Assembly: GCA_030407315.1 (NCBI GenBank)
Contig: JALQPE010000174.1
Span: 85,826-149,825 of the forward strand
Origin: Asparagopsis taxiformis
Taxonomy: Eukaryota > Rhodophyta > Florideophyceae > Bonnemaisoniales > Bonnemaisoniaceae
Length of the DNA: 64,000 nt
Direction: 5' to 3'
The notes under the pieces are model-generated. The model did not search any database and was not told where the DNA came from. It was given only the letters and a program-made list of their open reading frames with translations. The position numbers were made by a program, and so were the translations under genes. Shown one piece after another: positions 51,737 to 61,710 of the stretch; positions within the stretch are counted from its first letter, which is position 1, and each line of letters begins with the position of its first letter.

Positions 51737-51909
51737 ACTTTCTCTAGTACATATGGCGGAATACTAGGGCCCGACATCCACTTTCTCTAGTACATATGGC
51801 GGAATACTAGGACCCGACATCCACTTTCTCTAGTACGTTTGGCGGAACACTAGGACCCGACATCCACTTTCTCTAGTACATATGGCGGAATACTAGGACC
51901 CGACATCCA
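51730..51909. repeat. 43-bp tandem repeat, four copies plus a part
   Basis: Units start at 51730, 51773, 51816 and 51859, with an 8-bp fifth. Each reads GACATCCACTTTCTCTAGTA followed by CATATGGCGGAATACTAGGACCC in two parts; copies differ at only a few positions. Confidence 0.9.
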
Positions 51910-52033
51910 GTATACAATATATCAGCGAAAACCGGGAGGGAAGAAATTACAGCGGAAGGTAAATTCAGGGCCATATCGGACCGTATTTTATTCTCTCATT
52001 TACGAAACTGCTGGTATACAATACGTCTCTCTA

Positions 52034-52177
52034 GAATAGGAAATACATATCTGGTCAGAATAGGAAATAAATACCCGGTTAGAATAGGAAATACGTATCC
52101 GGTCAGAATACGGAATATGTATCCAGCCAGAATATGAAATACGTATCCAGCCAGAATACAAAATACCTGTCAGCATA
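52034..52177. repeat. 24-bp tandem repeat, about six copies
   Basis: Units of GAATAGGAAATACGTATCC plus GGTCA start at 52034, 52058, 52082, 52106, 52130 and 52154, growing more diverged. On the minus strand the period is eight codons and an open frame (52257-52000, no ATG at its start) reads octapeptides of the type YSGWIRIS, YSDRIRIS and YSNRVFIS. Confidence 0.88.
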
Positions 52178-52499
52178 TCGTCGATCACCCGTCTCCCCCA
52201 GAATCGCATGCTCCCTACCATCCGAACGCCATGCACTACTATCTGCGCATACTTCACGGACCCTCACGGCCTAGATTAGAAAACATCTGCTCCTTCCGAA
52301 TACCATCCCTGCTTTCCTTAACAACACCTCTTCCCATCGAATCATCAAGAAATTAAACACGAATATGGTCAGAAAATCGTACTGATTTGGAGCCCACTCT
52401 CACTTCTATCGTATGCCCGAAAATATACACTTCCAGAAGACACCTCACATCTTCATTTCCCATCATCCCAAATCCTTTCTTCACTCTCCTTGAATCCTA

Positions 52500-53980
52500 C
52501 CGTTCCTGCTTCACCACTGCTGCACCACATACATAAAATGAACCTCAACTGTCAGATTCAAAAGCAACGCTTCCCCCGCCAGATATCCTAGAAACTCGCT
52601 TACCTACCCCCTTCCACCCTACACACAGTAAAAACCATGATGCAAAAATCTTGTAATGAATAAACGTAGTCAGCTATCCATATCTTCGCAAAACACATCT
52701 TAACGCTCAATGAAACTTACCTTCCGTCATCACCATTCCTGCATCACCTACACAAAATCGAAATCAACAAAAACAGTCGGACTCAAAACCCACATGTCCC
52801 TCTCAGCATACTCTCAAAACTTCCGAACCTACCTTCGCTCCATCCTTCACTCAAAACACGCCATGACTGGATAAGCTTTCAATGAATAAATATCGCATCA
52901 ACTGCAATAGTCAGATTCGAAACAAACACTTCCCTCGATGCATACCCTCAGAACTCACTTACCCTCGTTTCATTCTACACACCATAGTCACTACTGTAGT
53001 ACAGACCAAAAGTCGCAAATCTCACAACCAACAAATGAAGTCAGCATTCCGCATCTTCGCACTACCGGACTGGGCGCTCAATGTAACTTACCTTCCCTCA
53101 TCACCATTACAGCATCTCCTGCACAACATCTAAATCAGCAACAACAGTCGGACTGAAAACCCATGCTTCCCTGGCTGCATACCCTCAGAACTTACTTATC
53201 CTCGTTGTATCCAGCACACAATACAAACCATAAGTCAAAAATTGCACAAAAAACAAATGTAGTCAGCATTCCATATCTTCGCACAACTTAACTAGGCGCT
53301 CAATGTAACTTATCTTCCGTCATCACCATTCCGGAATCACCTACACAAAATCAACATCAACCACAACAGTCAGACTCAAAACCTACATTCCACTCACTGC
53401 ACCCCCTAAATGCTCGCTTACCTCTCTTCCACCCTTCAGCGAATATGCACCATGACTCACTAAGCTTCCAATAAATAAATATCGCATAAAAGACGACAGT
53501 AAAATTCGAAACAAACACTTCCCTCGCTTCATACCCTCAGAACGCACTTAAACTCTTCATCTCGTTGCATCATGTACACAATACAACCAATAAGTCACAA
53601 ATCGTGCAACGAACAAATGTAGTCAGCATTCCATTTCATCGCGAAACCTGTCTTTAAGCTTAATGAAACTTACCTTCCTTCAACACCATTCCTGCACCAC
53701 CTATACAACATCAAAATGAACCAGAACAGTCAGACTAGACACCCATGCATCCCTTATTGCACACCCGCAAGACTCACTTACTTACCGGCCTCCCATCGTT
53801 CACAACATGCAAACCATGACTCACGAAGCTTCTCAGAAGCTTCGTGAGTCATGCATTAGGCTAATGAATCAATATCGCATATACGACAACAGTACGAAGC
53901 AAAACACACGCTTCCCTCGCTGCAATCTCTCCAAACTGGCATACTCACCGTCGTTCTATCCTCTACACCAAACAAAGGAA
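52500..53980 (-). repeat. Diverged tandem array with splice-site-flanked mini-boxes
   Basis: Modules recur at about 90-165 bp. On the minus strand each holds a short box preceded by TGTAG/TATAG/GAAG-like and followed by GTAAG(T)-like sequence. Four full 27-nt boxes (complement of 52721-52747, 53092-53118, 53314-53340, 53674-53700) read G-D-A-G-M-V-M-T-E-like in one phase. Boxes of 12-15 nt lie at 52604-52618, 52833-52844, 52963-52974 and 53422-53433, and a 14-nt one at 53949-53962. Larger units are 371, 222 and 360 bp apart. The plus strand is strongly depleted in G throughout. It may be a microexon gene, its remains, or a satellite. Confidence 0.6.
53815..53853. repeat. Perfect 19-bp inverted repeat with 1-nt loop
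   Basis: CATGACTCACGAAGCTTCT, one C, then its exact reverse complement. It replaces the CATGACT(C/G)...AAGCTT segment found once in other array units, so it looks like a local inverted duplication. Confidence 0.9.
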
Positions 53981-54501
53981 ACACGGCCAAAGAACCTCAG
54001 TCAGTGATGGCGGAGAAGTGGAGCCTGCGACGTCGACTGGACAGCATTCGACGTCAGCTTAAGTCCTGCTGTGCATACTCCATATCATCGCTGGTATTGA
54101 GATTAAGAATGGCCCGAGCCATGGTCTCTGAACTCCCGAATAATGAGATCCGGATCGAGAACATCGAAATAGTATAATTATACATATGACAATCCATTTG
54201 CTTCCCTTACATGATCCCTGTAATATCCACTGTAAGGCACAAACTTATTCCATAAAGTTCGCAATTAATAAAATTTTATTATTTCAAATGAACTAACTGA
54301 AAATCCATCTCCCACGGCGTTCATTCGTCCTTCCATGCACACGTTGCCAGCAAAATGTGCGACCTAGCAGTAGGTGATGATTGGTCGCTCAGGTACATTC
54401 CACCATTGGGCTGCCAGAAGTGAGCACAAAACTGGTACCCACAAAACCACGAGAATATTACAAACCAGGTCTCGAACGCACATTTAGAATATAACATAAA
54501 T
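53981..54501. other. Spacer between array and inverted-repeat element
   Basis: About 500 bp, AT-rich in its second half. No gene recognised. Confidence 0.4.
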
Positions 54502-56240
54502 ACTATACAAAAAACTCTACTCGCTATCTCAAACGACGCGGCTCACAAGTAGCGTAGTCCCAATTTTCTGTAACGCCTTTCCTGATGCATAAAAGTGAGA
54601 AACACGTCCAAAAGTATATCAGAAATGAGTGCGAGAGTTTTCTGCACGGGAGATGATGGGCCACCAAATTGATTTTCGGAAATTTTAGAATTTCTGGGCT
54701 GGCCAGCAATGCAATTGAGCCGGACATCCACTAGACGTCCATTTTGGGTTGTTCGTGTGCTGCTCACATCCACGCATTACAGCAACCACGCAGGCGGGTC
54801 TACTGCTCATATGAAGTGCACATAGTATGTGCAGCATGACGGGTGAGTAGTGTTTGTCGTGGGAGAGTAGGGGGGAGCATGCCGAAACAAGGACTATGAC
54901 TTCGCCCTGGCGTATTGAGCCTGAGCCTGGAATCGACCCTTCGTGAGATGTGGCTTTGCTTACAGTTGGTGCTTACAGAAGCCAGCGATGGCCCCACTCG
55001 GGGCGGCGGCCGGTTCCTGGGGCCGTTGTGGCCAAATTAGACACCTTGATTAGAATTAAAATTTGGGCTATTCTCAAAAACATGCACATGTGAACATGTT
55101 TTTGAGATGGGGGTGTGCCGTACGGCACTTTCGAACGCTCAAATCGATATAATTTTGCAATTTTTTTTCTGACTGAAATTTTAGAATTTCTGGGCTGACC
55201 AGCAATGCAAATGAGCTGGACATCCACCGGACGTCCATTTCAGGTTGGTCGAATATTGCGCATGGATACAGTTTTGCAGCTATTTTTCAGCCGAACATTT
55301 TAGAATCTCAGCGCTGGCCAGCAATGCAATCGAGCCGGACTTCCACTGGACGTCCATTTCAAGCTAGGCGAGTGCTGCACATTTGCTTGCATCGCAGCAA
55401 CTAAGCAAGTGATGAGAGCACCGAGATACCATTCCGAAAATGGGAATCGGCTGCAAACGGCTTCCCTGGTAGGCAGCTGGATGTCTGGATGTCAATGGCT
55501 GCAAGCATGGAAATTTGCTACCGCACGGCGCATACACACTGCAGCACATCACTGACGCATGCGACAGATGGGTGCAGCAGTGCGTGGTTGTTTGTGTGTT
55601 TGTGTGTGTATGACGAACATTGTGGTATCCCTAGGCGTGCACTGGTACAAAACGTTTGGACTGCCCCATCGGTCGTACTTTGACGCATTTACATGCATCG
55701 GAGAGCGACCAAGGAGGTAGAGCATCAATCGCTGTGGGCTGAGCGTCCAAATTGGAGGGCTTGGGGCAATGGTTCTGTAGCATTCATTTATAGGACGCCC
55801 ACCACTGATAACTGAGCTCCACGGTGGGTGTAGTATTCATGGTGTTGTCCTGCATTGGTGGACGTCGAAGACAACGAGTACTTCCAGTAAATGTCCAAGT
55901 TGAACAGCTCAGCAGAGGATGATGATGTGGATGTGAAGGCATGGATGAGGCCAGCAGGAACGTTTCTGCAAGATAGCCGTGAGTGGGTGAGTGAGGAGGG
56001 CCGCTCGGGGCGCTTGGTAGCTTCTGGGGCCGTTGTGGCCACATTAGAATCGAGCCTATGTCCGGTGGACGTCCTGAATTGCTTTATTTTTTGGGCTATT
56101 CTCAAAAACATGCACATGTGAACATGTTTTTGAGATGAGGGTGTGCCGTACGGCACTTTCGACCGCCCAAATCGATGTATTTTTGCAATTTTTTTCTGAC
56201 TGAAATTTTAGAATTCCTGGGCTCGCCAGCAATGCAATTG
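54502..56240. repeat. Left inverted arm
   Basis: Inverted copy of 61711-63449. It contains two similar modules about 1 kb apart, each with the perfect palindrome GTGCCGTACGGCAC (55115-55128, 56143-56156) and a 12-bp-stem hairpin (55073-55106, 56101-56134), plus diverged copies of a motif around GGACGTCC and GCATTGCTGGCCAGC. A TG-rich simple repeat lies near 55590. Apparent frames occur identically in the other arm and are not counted as genes. Confidence 0.82.
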
Positions 56241-56881
56241 TGCCGGTCATTCACCGGACGTCCATTTCCATTTCAGATCTACTGGTTGCACAAGGCCTGA
56301 AAGTGTTTCTGGATAGGGCCGAATAACGATCTGGGCAGCACGCACTGCGTAAGATGATCTGTGTGATGCAGACTGCGAGGATTGAAATGGTGATTCTGTC
56401 ACCAGAATTTACGGCTAGGAAGTAAACCACGAAGGAGTTGATGTTTTTGTGGAGCGATTCCGTATGAATGGGAAGTGTGGAATGATTATCAATACTGTGT
56501 TCTATCGGCAGAAGCTGGATGAGTGCTGAGATACAAATCTGCGGTTAAGCATAGCCAACGACAATGGACATTGCCTGTTTATACGGAGGGCGCAGCAAAG
56601 CGGAAGATGGCCACTGTCACTTTCTGATTGTATCTCAATCACGCTATTTATACTGCGATCATTCCCGTTCTCTTCTCGGCAACTGACGATACGATGCACT
56701 GTTCTGCATGAAAGTTTCGGGAGTTGTAGGCCCGTTCCCCATGGAACCATTTCCGAATATCGTTCAATTTCGACTGATGAAGACTGCTCAGCCGAAGTAC
56801 CGGCATCAGCAAGATGTGACCGTTGGAATTTGGTTGAACGGTGAGACCCTGGAGCTCAATAACTGGACATTTTGTGCGCTA
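56241..56881. other. Element interior, nothing recognised
   Basis: Begins with the rest of the GGACGTCC motif copy, which is complete here but cut off in the other arm. The remainder lies downstream of the DUF1399 pseudogene and holds no recognisable coding sequence. Confidence 0.4.
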
Positions 56882-57906
56882 CTACAAATGCTGTGTTGCC
56901 CTACAGAGCTTGACTGTACTGATATGCAATTTTTGCAGCAGAGGCTTGTATTGCTGGTCGTAGAGCACGTTCCTCTGCTGTACCATTGCCTCTGAACATA
57001 ACGGCGGGGAAGCTAGACCATCTTTGGAGATTTGAAGTTTCCACAATTCGCATGTGTTATCCCACGCTTTGTTCAGTTCAGAGCCTTCTGAACGATCATT
57101 CGTTATATCATCATGTGGCAACAGGGAACCAGTGATTCGAACAGTTTCCTCGGCATAGTCCAAAGGATGCAGCATATGGCAGTACCATACGAGTTCTATG
57201 TCTACTGTAGGAGTGATGATAGTTTTTGGATGGGGCTTCTTGAGATACAGGAAACCCTTGAGATATCGCTTGACGGCATTTCTCAGAAATGATTTCTGGA
57301 AATACTGGGGCAGGATACAGACTTGATAATGGAAGTCCATTTGACGTGATGCTGCAGCAATGATGTCGTATTTGATTTTCGAGGGGAAATGGTAGTTGTC
57401 AGGGTCGCCAGGTGTAGCAAACATAGTGGCTTGAGAAATTGTAGACTGCAAGTCAAACTGTTCATTTGGATATGCAGCTTCCAATAACTTCTTTGCTCGT
57501 TTCATTGCTTTCACCCGACCTTGGTGGTCAAGAACAGCATGGACAACTTTTGCGTTACCGGCAGAAGATTGTGCAGTGCGAATACGTTTCATGTCGATCG
57601 CATAGGCGGTGGGGTTGAGCATGTGACATATCCAGACCCAATGGATGTCAATGGGGGGAGGATGGTGGCGTGAGGGTTGGAAAGGATGAGGGGTAACTAG
57701 AGATGTTCATAGCGACGGAGAGCGTTGGACAGGATAGTTCTGTTTGTGTAGAGAGCGGGCAACTGGTCGACGAGAGTGAGGAGGGATTGGAGAGCGGGGA
57801 TTGCTGAGAGGAACGGGACCTGTGATATGTTGTAGGGGTTTTGAAATATTCGGGAAACAACACTGATTTGTTGAGACATGATAGAGGAGTATTGTGATGT
57901 GCTCAT
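56882..57906 (-). pseudogene. Broken DUF1399/GRDP-like gene
   Basis: The first open part (57906-57697, ATG, 69 codons) ends ALRRYEHL then TAG, where DUF1399 proteins (plant glycine-rich-domain proteins) have RRYxxLW followed by MPL. The same frame continues LPLILSNPHATILPP, then must shift by one base at a run of six C (plus-strand G 57653-57658) to reach IDIHWVWICHMLNPTAYA, the family's D-x-x-W-V-W-x-C-H motif. From there 57652-56882 is open and includes the second motif, VDIELVWYCHMLHPLDYAEE. So one stop and one frameshift separate two otherwise coherent halves. GRDP-type proteins are linked to stress and hormone responses in plants; the role here is unknown. Confidence 0.72.
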
Positions 57907-58431
57907 TTACTGAGAGGTTACGTACCGCACGAGAAGAGGTAGGATATATAGGCATTTTTCTCGCGAAAAGAGTAGAGATGAGAGACGTACGATTCAGATA
58001 TTAATCTAAACCAGGCTGACGATGAAGAGTCACGCAAGGGCGGTGTATCCTCTGAACTGAACGAGGTGGAGAAGTAATTACGGCAACGATGCAGACAGCA
58101 ACCGCGGCGTGTTCACAAAGGCAAGAATAGCAAGGATGGAGTGTTCGGGTCATGGCTGGCATTGTTGGTATGGTTGTGCTACAGTATGAGGGCCATTCCT
58201 ACAGGGACGTACGTCTCTATACATCCGTTTCCGACCAGCGTAAAGCAGTGGTCGAATCTGAATGATGGAGATAATATAAATTAAATTTAGATGAGAACCG
58301 TCCAACAATGCAGCCATAGACCGAACTGACACGTGTTAGAACCGCGCTAACGATCATACCCAAACGATACACGCGTCCACCTCAAACAGACCTGACCATC
58401 TCGCAGAGCTTTATCCGCTCTCACGCAACCC
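57907..58431. other. Divergent spacer between the two pseudogenes
   Basis: About 520 bp between the DUF1399 start (minus) and the first recognisable STAND sequence (plus). The N-terminal part of the STAND gene, if it existed, should lie here; none is recognised. Confidence 0.4.
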
Positions 58432-61400
58432 ACGCGGCACAGTGGTATCCCTCGCTGGGCCCATCGGCGCCGGCAAGACGACCATCCAGTACTCATCACC
58501 GTCACTCCCGCAGATCCGCGCCTGGTTTTCAGATGCAATGTAGGCCTTCCTTGCTGCCATACCCACCGATCCCACGCACATTTGCAGATAGATACCGCTG
58601 TTTGCGTCGCGTCTCTGCTCGCAGCATTTCGGTGATTTGCTTCGTGATAAACTCACAGACAAGCTTTAGGACCCGAGCGCTATCGCCAATCTAGTAGTTA
58701 CGCTCGCCCTGGCCAAGATTCAAATTGTGTTTGATGACTTACGAGCTGCTGATGGTGTGATGCTGCGAATATTCCGCGTGTTTGTTTCCGAGATTCACGC
58801 ACTGCAGACCCCCAATATTAATGTGCTGTTTTCGACTCATTGCGAAATACTCGCCAGTGAGGGCACGCCTGTGTATGTCATGCTACTACCATTGCAGGAA
58901 GATGTCGCCGTGAATGTTTTCCTGGTACGCGGGTGAGGATGCGGATGCCAGAACGTCGTTGTGTGCCCAGGATCGACCTGCATCTGACCATATTTTCAGC
59001 TTCTATGCTGGATTGCTGCTTGCACTTGCTATTGTGTGAAAGGCGCTCAAATGTCCAATGAGCAGGAAGAAGAGGCGAATAATTAGCGCGTGGCGGTCTT
59101 ATGCCGAAGAGTTGCAGGACAATGGACAATGTGCAGCGATTACGGGAGGAATGCCAGCCTTATGCAGGACTGTATACGTCACTGCAATTGCACTCGATGG
59201 GCTTGACCGATAAGTGGAATAGCACCAATATCAGTCTGCTCGATGCGTTCTGCTCTCTCTGCGTCTTGAGGAAACGAACGCCAGTTCCTGTTAATACTCT
59301 ACAGAGAACGTGGGGCGTATGTTAGGAGGAGGGGATGGCAATTACCGGCATGCTGGAGGACAATTGTTTGGTATCGGTCGATAAAAGAGGACAGCAGTAC
59401 ACATGGAAAATGGTACGGATGGCGCGTTCATAATTTGAGACATCATGTAAGCGTTGGAATGACTAGAACAGAGATGCAAATTATCTAATGGCATGATAGG
59501 CTTTTGAGAAACTATGGAGATGAGTACGGAAAAGTATATGTTAACGATACTCAACAAGCAGAAGGGGGCGATAAAATCGCTGGATAGTACGTGGAGGAAA
59601 ACGTCGTTTGACATCTTGCGTATATAGGAAGGAAGGATGAGGAATCACGGCTGGTGACATAGTATCGCTGGATTCAGGAGATAAACAGTGATCCAAGTTG
59701 AGTGTGTTTCAAATTGGTTCTTTCCAACCTCAAAACGCGAGCGGATTATGTTGCCAAACAAAGCGATGGTATCTTGAAAAATTTCGCCGACAAAATCGAT
59801 AATGTTGCGGAAACTATGCAGGTGTGTACGAAGGCCTGCGAAACGAGTCGATTCGAACGTACCTTTCGGCAATACGGGAGGCTCGCGTCGATTCAGTCTG
59901 ATTCACAAGTCATCAAGCGGCTCATGTAGGGCATTGAAGAATACCCGAATCTACCGTGAGCGCGCGCAGCACCAGGAATGGTGCTATGTGCGAACAGCGA
60001 GTTGAAACGCATACAATCGACATCTTTTCGCGGATATGCGCTGATGCAGTGGCTGGAAGAGAAGAGTTGGCGGTTGGGGGCGGTGGTAGTAAACTACAGA
60101 TAATTGGTGTGTAGGATAGATTGGGTGCCATAGATCTTCAGAGATATGAAGATGACATTTTCCAGATTTGTTACCGCGCTGATTCGGAGCGTTTGTAATC
60201 ATGCAGTGGGAAGGGCAATGAAAGCGTGGAAACAATTCAGATAGCGGGTTTAGAGAAAAAGGAAAGTGTTTCATGCTTGCAAGTTTTATCTGATGATCGC
60301 ATTGCTGTTGGCACAAACCGTGGAAAACTGAGCGTGGTAAGCACACCATTAGGACAAGAAGTGAAACCCGTGCAAGACAATTGATGGATCGTGGCCTTTC
60401 TATCTGCAGAATCCATTGGCAAAATAACTAGATCTTTATCCAGCCACCAAGTGCATGTATTGAACATTGAAACAATGGAAAAGGTCAGTGATATGAATCA
60501 CGACGCAAGTATTATTTGTGCCGGTTGAAGCATCATTGAACGAATGGTCGAATTTGAATGCATGGATAATAGTGTGCGCATATGGAGTGTCGATGAACAC
60601 TGCGAGGAAGACTGGCCAGTCGTGGGTCACTGAGATTGGGTGGTTTACGTCGCATTCGACAGCACGGGATGAGGGCTGTATTCAGGTAGCAGTGATAAAG
60701 TCTGTGCGTGGAATATCCAGTGCGACGGACAGTAACTGCACAAAATACATTCAGTTGAAGATGGGCGCATGTCAAATATAAAGTGCCTTCTACTGTCACC
60801 AACACGGTCCGAGCTCATCACACTTGCACGGGAGACGGGAGCATTTTTGTATGCTAGGTGGACATCAACAAACAACCTACTTGCAACGAGCAACGCGTAC
60901 CTGCAAACGCACTAATCACAGGTGCGAAGGCGTTTGCGCTATCAGCGGACGAGCGTTCCTTGGTAGTCTATCCAAGCACACAGCGCATCGAAGTGCGGCG
61001 TGTCAGCGATGTGATCGCCGGGATAGATGACGTCGTCGCCCCATGAGAGTGCCAGACCCGATGGACAAGGAGATTAGCGAAATTGCTGTATCTGAAGACC
61101 AAAAATTCGCCACATTAGGTGGAGATTGGGACGCCATCGTCTACATCGTCAACCTGCAGTCTCGTTCACGAGCTGCAGGGACCGAAACGCGAATCGCAGA
61201 TGGTCTCTCGCCCTCTAGATCCCAACTTCGACTATGGAGATGAGATTCTGTGCATGAATGCGTGTGGGATTCTTGCATTTAAGATGCGCACGCAGAACCG
61301 TCAGAAAATGGAGATGCTATCGAGCCCCTGGCGGGTCACGACAGCTGAAGAGGCGTTGACACCACGCTCAGTGGAAAAGGTATACAACGCTGCATATGCG

Positions 61401-61710
61401 CCTAAAAAAGTAGTGAAGAACTGGAACAAGACGAAACTGTGTCTCCAGCATGACGGTCATAAAACCTACTTGGAGAGGGACATGGTGAACTTGTGTGGCG
61501 GGGATAACGAGGGGCGGACGGAGGTGATTGTGACTATGCAGAAGAGTCCGACTAAGGTGTTTTTCTCACATGCATCAATGAGACTTTGGATGCTTGTAGG
61601 AGACGCAGTGCAATGGTACTCTTGGTTTCAGCGGGACGGAGCATTGTGGGGAATGCGAGATTGCCATCGAATTGCAACTAAATTAAATGTATCGCATTTC
61701 AACAATTGTG
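58432..61710 (+). pseudogene. Decayed STAND gene: NB-ARC, winged helix, WD40 repeats
   Basis: P-loop GTVVSLAGPIGAGKTT (58457-58483 for GPIGAGKTT), then in the same frame, through three TAG codons (58541, 58589, 58667), a Walker-B-like IQIVFDDL and a sensor segment INVLFSTHCEIL ending in LPLQEDVAV, as in NB-ARC. After a frame change comes AGLLLALAIV (about 59007-59036), the GLPL-motif position. After another comes TPVPVNTLQRTWG (about 59279-59317), as in the winged-helix domain. From about 60240 to 61200, WD40-like pieces are spread over frames with stops (MDNSVRIWSVDEHCEEDW, WVVYVAFDSTG, LYSGSSDKVCAWNIQ). The last open part (about 61200-61700) runs into the right arm. Order and motifs are those of APAF1-like or NLR-type STAND ATPases. 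Not functional as it stands. Confidence 0.7.

Noticed and set aside
51730..52177. Regular repeats considered as a CRISPR array
   Set aside because: Units are head-to-tail without unique spacers, and the genome is eukaryotic.
54524..56250. Several 60-120 residue frames in the left arm and their twins at 61795-63434
   Set aside because: They are mirrored in the two inverted arms, lack consistent starts and change length with small indels between arms; they follow repeat identity, not coding constraint.
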